Shown in pieces: positions 53,625 to 61,934 of a stretch of 64,000 nt of DNA. Origin of the DNA: UMGS1002 sp964570825 (lineage in GTDB: Bacteria > Bacillota > Clostridia > Oscillospirales > CAG-272); the NCBI GenBank assembly GCA_964570825.1, contig CAZMZJ010000004.1, positions 62,001 to 126,000 on the forward strand, in the 5' to 3' direction. Under the pieces are notes generated by a model. The model saw only the letters and a list, made by a program, of their open reading frames with translations. It made no database searches and had not been told where the DNA came from. The first letter of the stretch is position 1. Every line of letters begins with the position of its first letter. A program made the position numbers and the translations under genes.

Positions 53625-55418
53625 TTATCTTTTCAGCATTGTTTTGTGCATCACGATACGGGTGCCGGGCTTTCCGTTGACCAATTCGTACTCGCCCATC
53701 GAAGCGGGGACAACGATGATGTCAAGATAATTCATGTCAAATTTGAGCGTCGGATCGGCCTTCGAACGGACGGTGACGCATTCGCCGTCCACAAGAGATA
53801 ATACATGGAAGTCGCCGTTTGTGTTGTCGGTCATATAGTCGCCGAAGCGGAGATTTTTAAGCGAAAAGTAAAGCTGGTCGCATTCGCCGACGACGATCTC
53901 ATCCCAGTCCTCTCCTGAACGGAGGGTGTGTTTGCGCCCGTTGACAAGGTTTGCATCAACATAATCGGCGGTCATATTCCGGTTGAGGTTTATTGAGCCG
54001 AAATAGCTGTGTATGGGACGCGGCTTGCCGTCGAGATCCTTGCGCAGATAATCGTACATTTTGTATGTATATGAACCGACGGTGAGCGAGCCGATTTCAA
54101 GTATAACCTGGTTCTGCCCTGAGGCGTGTATTGTGCCGGCCGGTATCATAACCTGCATGCCGGGCTGAGAGACAACGCTGTGAACATACTTTTTATAGTC
54201 GACGGGCGTATATTCGGTTTCGCTTCTTCTTATGGCGGCAAGAAATTCGTCAATGTCGGCACCGTTGTTGAAGCCGAGATATGTGCGCGCGCCCTGACCG
54301 GCGGCAACGATGTAATATGACTCGTCCTGACGCCCGAGTTCGTTGTGGTTCTTCATTACATAATCGGCGCCCGGGTGAAGCTGAATCGACATATTGCCGC
54401 TCGAGTGGAAGGTGTCGTCATAATTGAAACGGATGGGAAAGAAGCCGTGAAAATCGCGGAGGCACTGTCTGCCCATGAGCTTTTCGCCGTTCGCCGCCAC
54501 AAGAACATAAAAGGGAAATTCGAAAGTCTTTCCGTCGATTTTCAGAACAGTGCTGACCTCCATCGGAATAAGGTCGAAAATCCACGCGCAGTTCTTCATC
54601 GTATTGGGAAGATTGCGGTACTTCATGAGGTAATAGCCGCCCCAGACGCCTTCAAGATATACCGGACGCTGGCGGAGAGGGTAATCGAGCGCGCGGTCGA
54701 GCAGGGAGTGGAGAATTTTGCCCGGAAGCATCTGCATATCTGAGGGATTGTCGCAGCAGATGTAATAATCGAGAGATTTTGCCGAGAGCAGCTCGCATCT
54801 GAGCGAAAATGAAAGCTCGAAGTCTACGTAATAGCAGCGGCGCATTGTGAGCTTGAAGGGAAGATCCTCATCGGAGCCGAAGTTGCGGTAGCCGCCAGCC
54901 TTTATGTTGAGCACCGCTTTCTTCGGAGTGATATCCGCATATATTTTCACAGTCGCGTACGGACGGAGCGCGTCGGAAAGAGCGCCATTGCCGTAAAGCA
55001 CAATTTTTCCTTTGTTTGCTGCAAGTTTTGCGCGCAGCGCCGCAAGCTTCCCTGCGTCGAAGATTCCCTCATAGCCTTCCTTGAAAATTTTACCGTACAG
55101 CAGCACCGGGTCTTTTACCTTATCCTCGGGCAGATTGTCGGCAAACAGGGCTTTCAGCTCGGCAGGAGCTTTATAAATCGACGCGACGTTGATGAATTCA
55201 ATGTTGCAGCCGAAAAGGGATATTATGCGTCCGAACGGTGCGGTTGCGTAACCGTCGACAGCAATTACGGCAGGGGATTCTCTGGCAGTCAGCTTTGCGA
55301 ACTCCGCTGCGATCTGGGTGTTTCCGCAGGCGGTCTTAGAAAGGTCTATACCGTTGTTCGCAATATAGTTAACCGCATTTGGATCGTCGTAAGGAAAGGG
55401 GTTGAACATGAAGCTCAT
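53625..55418 (-). CDS. Class I mannose-6-phosphate isomerase-like protein with N-terminal extra domain
   Basis: The 597-residue protein is about twice the usual cupin isomerase length. Residues 1-255 form an alpha/beta domain (ESPAVIAVDGYATAPFGRI, KGKIVLYGNGALSD), perhaps a degenerate kinase-like fold. The C-terminal ~340 residues match type I phosphomannose isomerase: VWGGYYLMKY, SIQLHPGADYVMKNHNELGRQ (Gln, His, Glu metal ligands) and VMIPAGTIHASG with VILEIGS. It is inferred to interconvert an aldose and a ketose phosphate, or to bind a sugar. AAGGAGAT precedes the ATG. Confidence 0.82.
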   Translation of the reverse strand: MSFMFNPFPYDDPNAVNYIANNGIDLSKTACGNTQIAAEFAKLTARESPAVIAVDGYATAPFGRIISLFGCNIEFINVASIYKAPAELKALFADNLPEDKVKDPVLLYGKIFKEGYEGIFDAGKLAALRAKLAANKGKIVLYGNGALSDALRPYATVKIYADITPKKAVLNIKAGGYRNFGSDEDLPFKLTMRRCYYVDFELSFSLRCELLSAKSLDYYICCDNPSDMQMLPGKILHSLLDRALDYPLRQRPVYLEGVWGGYYLMKYRNLPNTMKNCAWIFDLIPMEVSTVLKIDGKTFEFPFYVLVAANGEKLMGRQCLRDFHGFFPIRFNYDDTFHSSGNMSIQLHPGADYVMKNHNELGRQDESYYIVAAGQGARTYLGFNNGADIDEFLAAIRRSETEYTPVDYKKYVHSVVSQPGMQVMIPAGTIHASGQNQVILEIGSLTVGSYTYKMYDYLRKDLDGKPRPIHSYFGSINLNRNMTADYVDANLVNGRKHTLRSGEDWDEIVVGECDQLYFSLKNLRFGDYMTDNTNGDFHVLSLVDGECVTVRSKADPTLKFDMNYLDIIVVPASMGEYELVNGKPGTRIVMHKTMLKR

Positions 55419-55435
55419 TGTGGGATCTCCTTATT

Positions 55436-55945
55436 TTATTTACTTTTTATCATCTTCACAAGCTCTCTCATGAAGTACGGCAGGTCTTCGGGGCGCCGGG
55501 AGGTGACGATGTTTTTGTCAACGACTACCGGCGAGTTTTCATAAAGGCCGCCGGCGTTGACAAGGTCGTCGCGAATTCCGGGGTAGCAGGTGCAGCGGAT
55601 TCCGGCGAGAGCTTTTGCCGATATGAGAATTTGCTGCCCGTGGCAGATTGCTCCGATCGGCTTTTTGGTGTCGGTAAAGTGGCGGACAAGCTCTATTGCG
55701 CGCATCTGCTGCCGGATTTTCTCGGGAGCCGTGCCGCCGGGGAGCATCAGAGCGTCAAATTCAGCCGGATTGATTTCATCAAAAAGATGCGTCGCTTCAA
55801 TTGTAAAATGGTATTTTGCCTTGATTGTCCGCTTTTCCATCGAAGCTACGGTGACCTGCCAGCCCTCTTCCTGAAAACGGAACAGGGGATACAGGACCTC
55901 GCTGTCGTCACAGTTGTCGTATGTCAGCATCAGGATTTTTTTCAT
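55436..55945 (-). CDS. DJ-1/PfpI family protein
   Basis: The 169-residue protein has PAEFDALMLPGGTAPEKIR and the nucleophile elbow GAICHGQQILISA with the conserved Cys, followed by VTSRRPEDLPYFMREL. Relatives act as glyoxalase or deglycase, chaperone or peptidase; which applies here is not clear. In a sugar operon, detoxifying reactive carbonyls would fit (inference). GAGGAGGAGAG precedes the ATG. It lies 17 bp before the isomerase-like gene and 18 bp after the fucose-isomerase-like gene. Confidence 0.9.
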   Translation of the reverse strand: MKKILMLTYDNCDDSEVLYPLFRFQEEGWQVTVASMEKRTIKAKYHFTIEATHLFDEINPAEFDALMLPGGTAPEKIRQQMRAIELVRHFTDTKKPIGAICHGQQILISAKALAGIRCTCYPGIRDDLVNAGGLYENSPVVVDKNIVTSRRPEDLPYFMRELVKMIKSK

Positions 55946-55963
55946 GGCGCTCTCCTCCTCTTT

Positions 55964-57394
55964 TCAGTCGATTCTTGAAAACTCGAAACCGCACATCATG
56001 GCAAGAGCTTCAAGCTCGTCAAGGTGGTTGCCGGGAGCGATTCCGTAGTGCTGCGTTACTCCGTTCGTACAGATTCTCGCGAAAAGCTCCTCGGGAGTAT
56101 ATTTTTTATGTCTGAACTCGGCGTGCGAGTAGCTTGCAAGATAATGTTTTGTCGGAAGACAGTCGACGACGGCTGCGACCATCTTCATCCTGCCGTCTTT
56201 CTCTGACATATGGAGCATGGTTTTCTCGCCTTCCGGGAAAACATACCACGCAAACGGCGCTCCGGCATGCTTCCACGCGCTCTTGGCGAATCTCTCGTCG
56301 CGGGCGATGATTGTGTTTTCGGGCTTCGCGTGGTAGTTGTTCGGACCTGCGTGCCCGGCCACTATAACGCCCCTTGCATGGTCGATGTAGAAAGGCTCGA
56401 TAAAGTTCGCTATCCCGCCAGATAAAGCCTGAAGAATATATGTCGCAACTCCGCCTCCGATGTCGCCCTCGGGGACGGTGACCATGGTTTCCTCAGGGTT
56501 CGTCGGAGTAAATCCGGGGCGCAGCCCTACATTTGCAAAGAGCACAGTGTCGATGTCGTTGAGAACAAGCAGGTCGGTGCCTGCCCTTTTCGCTATCTGT
56601 TCCATCGCATAAGTTGCCCTGACCGACGCCTTGAATTTTTCAAAGTCTACGTTCGGCATCATTCTGTATTTCTTTTTCATGTTCTCAATTATACCGTCGA
56701 CGATTTTATCGTCGACAGCATTGATTTCATTGACCAGCTCCATGACAGACAGGAAATGAAGCTCCGGCCCTATTTTGAAAAAGACATTGTAGGGATCGAC
56801 ATATGTCGCCCACATCGCTTCGTTGTAGCAGGACAGCAGGGAGAGGCGGGTTGCGCGCAGGATTGCGCGGACCTTGGCGGCGTTTGCAAAGGTCTTTATG
56901 CGCGATGATACTTCGTCAAGCGTTCCGATACATATGTCGCTCATCGGGCGGTTGAAGCGTCTGAACGATCCGGACGCCTCCTGAAAACCGACCAGAGCGC
57001 CGGCGGATAGAAAGTCGACAAACTGGTCCTCATCGTTTGTATCGGTGATTGAGAGCGAATCGCGGACGACCGATGCAAGCATAAGCGGCATTTCGGGCAG
57101 CTCGCGCAAAAAGCGAATCCATGCGAAATCCTCCGCCCACGACATGAAGATCGCGACGGCGCAGTCTACCTTCTGATTATAAAAGCTGTGAGCTGCGGCT
57201 TCGGCTTCTTCGCGTTCATAGACCATTCCGCCGGACACCACGTCGGCAAACTCAGAAAAGCGTTTTATATAATTCTGTGCCTCGACAGCCTTGCGCTCCT
57301 CATATGTCCCGCCGGCAGTCCCGGCTCCGAGAGGCTTGAAGCGCTTTGCGCCGATGAGAATCAAGCCGATTTTCGGCTTTCTATAAAGATTCAT
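55964..57394 (-). CDS. L-fucose/L-arabinose isomerase-like protein
   Basis: The 476-residue protein belongs to the fucose/arabinose isomerase superfamily: KPKIGLILIGAKRFKPLG, FMSWAEDFAWIRFLREL, a central MPNVDFEKFKASVRATYAMEQI and LNDIDTVLFANVGLRPGF. The C-terminal ERPEG-like substrate-binding part contains HARGVIVAGHAGPNN. The exact sugar is unknown. It is the first gene of the minus-strand sugar operon. I chose ATG 57394 because GGAG lies 11 bases upstream; the ATG at 57415 has no ribosome binding site. Confidence 0.83.
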   Translation of the reverse strand: MNLYRKPKIGLILIGAKRFKPLGAGTAGGTYEERKAVEAQNYIKRFSEFADVVSGGMVYEREEAEAAAHSFYNQKVDCAVAIFMSWAEDFAWIRFLRELPEMPLMLASVVRDSLSITDTNDEDQFVDFLSAGALVGFQEASGSFRRFNRPMSDICIGTLDEVSSRIKTFANAAKVRAILRATRLSLLSCYNEAMWATYVDPYNVFFKIGPELHFLSVMELVNEINAVDDKIVDGIIENMKKKYRMMPNVDFEKFKASVRATYAMEQIAKRAGTDLLVLNDIDTVLFANVGLRPGFTPTNPEETMVTVPEGDIGGGVATYILQALSGGIANFIEPFYIDHARGVIVAGHAGPNNYHAKPENTIIARDERFAKSAWKHAGAPFAWYVFPEGEKTMLHMSEKDGRMKMVAAVVDCLPTKHYLASYSHAEFRHKKYTPEELFARICTNGVTQHYGIAPGNHLDELEALAMMCGFEFSRID

Positions 57395-57585
57395 AGTGCT
57401 TTTATCTCCATTCATTTATGTTTTTACAATGCCGTGATGTCAGACGCGAGGATGTCGGGCATTTTCTTTACTTTACCCGATAGCCGGTGATCAATGCGGC
57501 ATACTTGAAATTAACTCTTTTTGTGTATTGATAATCAGAAGGGGCATGGTTGATTTTTTCAGAAAGTTAACCGCAGCTTAAGTTA

Positions 57586-58449
57586 TTACCACTTCAGATT
57601 CTGTGTTTTCTTCTCGCGTATCGCCTCGGCGGTTTTATCGAGGCTCGGTTTGTATTTCTGGAAATTCCTTGAGGCCACGAGAGTGAAAATGATGTCTATC
57701 ATAGTCAGCTGTCCGATGCGCGAACTCATGGCTCCGCTTCGTATAAATCCCTCGTCCGAGACAGTATGAAGCGAAAGGTCGGTGATTGAGGAAAGAGTGT
57801 TCGAGCCGGATTTTGTGATGCTTACCGTGGTTGCGCCGGTTTCGCGGATTTTTTTTGCAAGCTCGATTATGTCTTTGGTTTCTCCGGTGTAGGAAATAAT
57901 TACAGCGACGTCATTTTTCATAAGATTGAGCGCGGTAAGGGTTGCCAGCTGCACGTCGGTCTGACAGGCGGAGAATTTGCCGAGGCGAAGAAATTTGTTC
58001 TGCGCGTCAAGGGCGATGAAACCCGAGAAGCCGACGCCGTAAAAGTCGACGCGTTCAGCCCTTTCGATGATATCCACCGTTTTTTCAAGCGTTTCAAGGT
58101 CGAGATTTGCGATGGTGTTGCGTATGCTGTTGACTGCGTTTTCTCCTACGCTGGCGATTATCGATTCTGTTTTATCGTTCGGATGGATGTCGGAATAGGT
58201 GAGATCCCGGTGACGGCCTGTCGATATGTCGGCGCGAAGGCGGGCGCACAGATCCTTGAATCCGTTGCAGCCGACAGATTTGCAGAACCTTACTACCGTC
58301 GCTTTACTGGTCCCGCAGGCGCCGGCAAGTTCTCCGATTGACATCGAGGGTACTGCTTCCGGATTGGCAAGGATAAATTCGCCTACTGCCTTTTCTCCGC
58401 GGGGCAGCCGCGGGACATTGTCCTTAATAAAAAGAAAACACTGATCCAT
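57586..58449 (-). CDS. MurR/RpiR-family transcriptional regulator
   Basis: The 287-residue protein has an N-terminal helix-turn-helix of the RpiR type (MSIGELAGACGTSKATVVRFCKSVGCNGFKDL). A C-terminal SIS sugar-phosphate-binding domain follows (VDFYGVGFSGFIALDAQNKF, DVAVIISYTGETKDIIELA). It is expected to sense a phosphosugar and control the adjacent sugar operon and the divergent glycosidase gene. GGGGAGA precedes the ATG. Its promoter is at 58528-58557 and candidate operators lie just upstream. Confidence 0.92.
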   Translation of the reverse strand: MDQCFLFIKDNVPRLPRGEKAVGEFILANPEAVPSMSIGELAGACGTSKATVVRFCKSVGCNGFKDLCARLRADISTGRHRDLTYSDIHPNDKTESIIASVGENAVNSIRNTIANLDLETLEKTVDIIERAERVDFYGVGFSGFIALDAQNKFLRLGKFSACQTDVQLATLTALNLMKNDVAVIISYTGETKDIIELAKKIRETGATTVSITKSGSNTLSSITDLSLHTVSDEGFIRSGAMSSRIGQLTMIDIIFTLVASRNFQKYKPSLDKTAEAIREKKTQNLKW

Positions 58450-58527
58450 ATGCGTTGTCTCCCCAAAACCCTCTTAATTAACGGCAGGTGATATGAAAAT
58501 ACTTCTCAATGCCTGTCTTACGCTTTT

Positions 58528-58557
58528 ATTTTACTACAATGATACTCTTAAAGTCAA
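58528..58557 (-). promoter_or_regulatory. Promoter of the RpiR-type regulator gene
   Basis: On the minus strand TTGACT (58557-58552), an 18-bp spacer and TAAAAT (58533-58528) precede the start at 58449. Confidence 0.6.
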
Positions 58558-58570
58558 CATAAAAATGATA

Positions 58571-58611
58571 AATAGTTTCAAAAAATGATAAAAACGCGAA
58601 AATAGTTTCAA
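58571..58611. promoter_or_regulatory. Candidate RpiR operators: two direct copies of AATAGTTTCAA
   Basis: AATAGTTTCAA occurs at 58571-58581 and 58601-58611, exactly 30 bp apart, each preceded by AAAATGATA-like bases. The second copy forms GAAA-ATAG-TTTC (58598-58609). They lie between the two divergent promoters, the expected place for a shared operator. Confidence 0.6.
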
Positions 58612-58667
58612 TAGTGAGCCGATATTTTTTCAATTGTGACGACATTTGCCGGATGTGTTTATCTGTG

Positions 58668-58696
58668 TTGACCTTTTCAGTTTATTATGTTAAAAT
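58668..58696 (+). promoter_or_regulatory. Promoter of the glycosidase gene
   Basis: TTGACC (58668-58673), a 17-bp spacer and TAAAAT (58691-58696) precede a ~110-nt leader and the ATG at 58817. Confidence 0.78.
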
Positions 58697-58816
58697 CGTA
58701 TTAAATTATGAAAGTCGCGACAGCAGCACGGCTGAAGTTCGGCTTGCGCCGCATGCTGTATGCAGGCATTCGTCCCGGAAAAATAATATATTTGATCATA
58801 AGACAGGAGAAAGCAT

Positions 58817-60226
58817 ATGGAACGTCTTATAAAAATCGGAGACATTGCTCCGAAATGCCCGAGGGATATCAGGTTCTCACGGCTCGGCATCGGATTCGAA
58901 AAGCTTGACCGCCGTGTATTTGACCCCGAAAAAGCATATGACAAGCTCGCCGGAATAGGCGTGAAGTGGGTCAGAATCCAGTCGGGATGGGAAAGAACGG
59001 AAACCGAGAAAGGGAAGTATGATTTCGGCTGGATAGACAGTATTGTCGACCGTCTTATCAGCGAAGGCATGATTCCGTGGATGAATCTTGTTTACGGCAA
59101 CAGATTATACGACGAACGCGCCGCAGAGGTTTTCGGCGGGGTTGGCTGTCCCCCGATTTTTACGGAGGAGGCGCACTCCGCATGGCTTGCTTACATAACT
59201 GCGCTCACTGCGCATTTTGCCGGGCGGGTGCGGTATTACGAAATTTGGAACGAGCCGGACGGCAAGCATTGCTGGAAGCACGGCGTGAATCCGCAGGAAT
59301 ACGGAAAATTCACGCTTGAAACCGCGCGCGCGATAAAAGCCGGAGACCCCGGAGCAAAAGCTGTGGGCGGAGCTCTTTGCTACGGCAACATACTCTTCGC
59401 CGACGCCGCAGCCGAGGCGGGATTCTTCGATGAAATCGACGCCGTGTCATACCACTGCTATACAGCATCAGACAAGGCCATGCGCGACAACTGTTCGGCA
59501 TTTACGGCTATTGCCAAGCTTTACAGGCCGGATATCGAAGTGATTCAGGGCGAATCGGGAACGCAGTCGAGAAGCGGCGGCAACGGAGCACTCAAGCTCG
59601 GCGCATGGAGCGAGGCAAAGCAGGCGAAATTCATGGCGAGACACCTTGTTACCGACCTTCTCGGCGGAGTCAAGTTTGCGTCTTATTTCTCCTGCATGGA
59701 TATGATAGAGGCCCTGCACGGACTTAATTCAGACAAATCAACATATCAGGATTACGGATATTTCGGCGTCCTCTCGGCGCAGTTCGATGAAAACGGCTTC
59801 TCAATCGGCGAGTACGCGCCGAAGCCGTCGTACCGTACGCTACAGACGCTGGCTTCCGTTTTCGCGGAGGAGTGGAGCGTCGCCGCACTGCCGGTTCTTC
59901 CGAGACCGGACAAATCCGACAGGATATTCGGGAGCGACGTCAACGACTTCAATATACAGTCGGGCGGGTTTGTCCGTCCTGACGGCTCGCGCGCGTATGT
60001 GTACTGGTACGCCTCGGATCTGATGACCTCCACATACGACGGCACGGTGACGCTTGCCGTGGCCGGGATGCCGGGCGAGGTTAAGCTTATAGACCTGCTT
60101 GACGGCGGAGTGTATAAACTGCCTGACAGTATTTGCGAGCAACTCGGCGGCACCCGCATAAAGCTGCATAATCTGCCGATTAAAGATTATCCGCTGCTCC
60201 TGACGTTCGGGGATTTTTACAAATAA
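58817..60226 (+). CDS. Clan GH-A glycoside hydrolase (GH39-like)
   Basis: The 469-residue cytoplasmic protein has a TIM barrel. The acid/base motif is EIWNEPDGKH (Glu in NEP) and the nucleophile motif is VIQGESGTQSRS. WVRIQSGWERTETEKGKYDF in the N-terminal strand is typical of GH39/GH-A enzymes. A C-terminal beta domain of ~90 residues follows. There is no signal peptide, so it would cleave imported oligosaccharides. AGGAGA precedes the ATG. It is divergent from the RpiR regulator and probably controlled by it. A terminator follows directly. Confidence 0.85.
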   Translation: MERLIKIGDIAPKCPRDIRFSRLGIGFEKLDRRVFDPEKAYDKLAGIGVKWVRIQSGWERTETEKGKYDFGWIDSIVDRLISEGMIPWMNLVYGNRLYDERAAEVFGGVGCPPIFTEEAHSAWLAYITALTAHFAGRVRYYEIWNEPDGKHCWKHGVNPQEYGKFTLETARAIKAGDPGAKAVGGALCYGNILFADAAAEAGFFDEIDAVSYHCYTASDKAMRDNCSAFTAIAKLYRPDIEVIQGESGTQSRSGGNGALKLGAWSEAKQAKFMARHLVTDLLGGVKFASYFSCMDMIEALHGLNSDKSTYQDYGYFGVLSAQFDENGFSIGEYAPKPSYRTLQTLASVFAEEWSVAALPVLPRPDKSDRIFGSDVNDFNIQSGGFVRPDGSRAYVYWYASDLMTSTYDGTVTLAVAGMPGEVKLIDLLDGGVYKLPDSICEQLGGTRIKLHNLPIKDYPLLLTFGDFYK

Positions 60227-60234
60227 ATACAATA

Positions 60235-60273
60235 AAAATGCAGGCTTGATGTGTGTTCAGCCTGCATTTTTTA
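60235..60273 (+). terminator. Terminator after the glycosidase gene
   Basis: AAAATGCAGGCT (60235-60246) pairs perfectly with AGCCTGCATTTT (60259-60270). TTAT follows. Confidence 0.9.
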
Positions 60274-60321
60274 TTCCGGTCAGCAGCACCCGCCAAAAGC
60301 TGACAAAAACCGCCCCTGCGG

Positions 60322-60329
60322 CATACAAT
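60322..60329 (+). promoter_or_regulatory. Sigma-E-like -10 element of the cotJ operon
   Basis: CATACAAT matches the mother-cell sigma-E -10 consensus exactly. It lies 67-74 bp before cotJA. In Bacillus subtilis cotJ is a sigma-E operon. A matching -35 was not clear. Confidence 0.55.
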
Positions 60330-60395
60330 TATATTGAGTCGTGCCGAAATATGCGCGGCGGAAAACAGAAAGCACAAAGAACTGAGGAGATAAAT

Positions 60396-60842
60396 ATGTT
60401 TTTGGATGAAAGCGATAACAGAAACCCGCGGGAACGCGTCGACGAAAACCTGCTCCGCCGGATTATCAGTGATAACAAGATAGGCGAAAGCGAAGGCGGA
60501 CAGGATTATAATCCGAGACACGCAAATGTCGCCCGCGGCGTCAGAAATGCAGCCGCGACGAGCGTGAGCACAACATTCGGCGGCGGTAGCAGCGATGCCG
60601 GATGCTGCGCTTCGGGAGGCGGGGAGGGCAAATACGGCTGGAACGGTCCCGAGGCCGGACGGCGCACATGGGGGCTTGCCGGCTATCCTCTTGGAAGCAC
60701 TTACGCGCCTCTGCAGGAGTGGCGCGGCCTTTATGATCTTGAAACCGGATACAACCGCGGAACAATTTTCCGCGAGCTTGACCTGCCATTCCTTGCCGCT
60801 GCTGGGACGGGCGGTGTGAGAGGAGGTAACTGCCGTGGATAA
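60396..60842 (+). CDS. cotJA: Spore coat protein CotJA, with long N-terminal extension
   Basis: The C-terminal ~60 residues match CotJA (GLAGYPLGSTYAPLQEWR, LYDLETGYNRGTIFRELDLPF). The protein is 148 residues against the usual ~80. The extra N-terminal part is charged, then Gly/Ser/Cys-rich (FGGGSSDAGCCASGGGEG). It probably helps place CotJC in the inner coat. AACTGAGGAGATAA precedes the ATG. The stop overlaps the cotJB start by 8 bp, with AGGAGGTAA inside the coding end. Confidence 0.88.
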   Translation: MFLDESDNRNPRERVDENLLRRIISDNKIGESEGGQDYNPRHANVARGVRNAAATSVSTTFGGGSSDAGCCASGGGEGKYGWNGPEAGRRTWGLAGYPLGSTYAPLQEWRGLYDLETGYNRGTIFRELDLPFLAAAGTGGVRGGNCRG

Positions 60843-61149
60843 TTCAAGATTCGGCTGCAGCAGTTGCAGCTGTGGAAATAATTTCGGATACAACCGCACG
60901 GGCTGCCGTGATATAGGAATGAGATTGTCCATGCTTGGATTTGCGCTGCACGATACCGTGCTCTATCTTGACGCATATCCGGATTCGGCTTCCGCCCTTG
61001 AATACTATCACCGGCTTCGCGAACAGTACGAAGCGGCGCTCGGCGAGTATCAAAACAAATGCGGGCCGGTCACAGCGATGGGAAACGAGAGCCGCAGCAC
61101 ATGGCAGTGGATCAATATGCCCTGGCCGTGGGAATATGACGCAAACTGA
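60835..61149 (+). CDS. cotJB: Spore coat protein CotJB
   Basis: The 104-residue protein has an N-terminal Cys-rich stretch (CSSCSCGNNFGYNRTGC). The CotJB domain follows: LSMLGFALHDTVLYLDAYPD, ALEYYHRLREQYEAAL, and a final WQWINMPWPWEYDAN. The GTG start at 60835 is served by GAGGAGGTAA and overlaps the cotJA stop. It is required for coat deposition with CotJA and CotJC. Confidence 0.93.
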   Translation: MDNSRFGCSSCSCGNNFGYNRTGCRDIGMRLSMLGFALHDTVLYLDAYPDSASALEYYHRLREQYEAALGEYQNKCGPVTAMGNESRSTWQWINMPWPWEYDAN

Positions 61150-61178
61150 CGGGAAAAGTATTTGGAGGTAAGATAATT

Positions 61179-61790
61179 ATGTGGATTTATGAGAAAAAGC
61201 TTCAGTACCCGGTTAAAATCAAAACTCCCGACCCGCAGCTTGCGACAAGAATTATAAGTCAGCTCGGAGGCCCGGACGGCGAGATCGGCGCGTCGCTCCG
61301 GTATTTGAACCAGAGATACTCGATGCCGTATAAGGAAGTCATCGGAATACTGACCGATGTCGGCAGCGAGGAGCTCGGACATATGGAGATGGTGGCGGCG
61401 ATTATCTATCAGCTCACGCGGAATCTTTCCGAGGAACAGATTTCAGCCAGCCCGTTCGCAAACTATTTTGTCGATCACACAACCGGCGTCTATACGCAGG
61501 CGGCGTCGGGAGTGCCTTTTAACGCGGCGGCTTTTGCTTGCAAGGGAGATACTCTGGCCGACCTTAACGAGGACCTTGCGGCCGAACAGAAAGCAAGAGT
61601 GACATACGACAATATCCTGCGTCTGACCGACGACCCGGACGTGAAGGATCCGATAAGGTTTTTGCGCGAGCGCGAAATCGTACACTACCAGAGATTTGCC
61701 GACGCGATGAGAATTACACAGGACCACCTTGATGCTAAAAATTTTTACGCCTGCAACCCGTCGTTCGATCAAAACTGCGGAAGAAAATAA
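61179..61790 (+). CDS. cotJC: Spore coat protein CotJC (manganese catalase family)
   Basis: The 203-residue protein belongs to the ferritin-like manganese catalase family: MWIYEKKLQYPVKIKTPDP, LATRIISQLGGPDGEIGASLRY, DVGSEELGHMEMVAAIIYQL (Glu/His ligands) and a second helix pair with KARVTYDNIL and REREIVHYQRFADA. It may remove peroxide at the spore coat. GGAGGTAAG precedes the ATG. It is the last gene of cotJABC. Confidence 0.95.
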   Translation: MWIYEKKLQYPVKIKTPDPQLATRIISQLGGPDGEIGASLRYLNQRYSMPYKEVIGILTDVGSEELGHMEMVAAIIYQLTRNLSEEQISASPFANYFVDHTTGVYTQAASGVPFNAAAFACKGDTLADLNEDLAAEQKARVTYDNILRLTDDPDVKDPIRFLREREIVHYQRFADAMRITQDHLDAKNFYACNPSFDQNCGRK

Positions 61791-61819
61791 TAAATAAAAC
61801 AAAAAACAACCGCGAATAA

Positions 61820-61845
61820 ACAGCCGCCGGATTTCCGGCGGCTGT
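61820..61845 (+). terminator. Hairpin after cotJC
   Basis: ACAGCCGCCGG (61820-61830) pairs perfectly with CCGGCGGCTGT (61835-61845). The T-run is poor, so it may act in both directions or in mRNA stability. Confidence 0.65.
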
Positions 61846-61934
61846 TGAAACATTCATAATAAACTCAGAGATTTCAATATAAAAATACGGAGGGCTTTTC
61901 ATAAAAGTCCCCCGTTATGCGCATTCTTTGTCCC

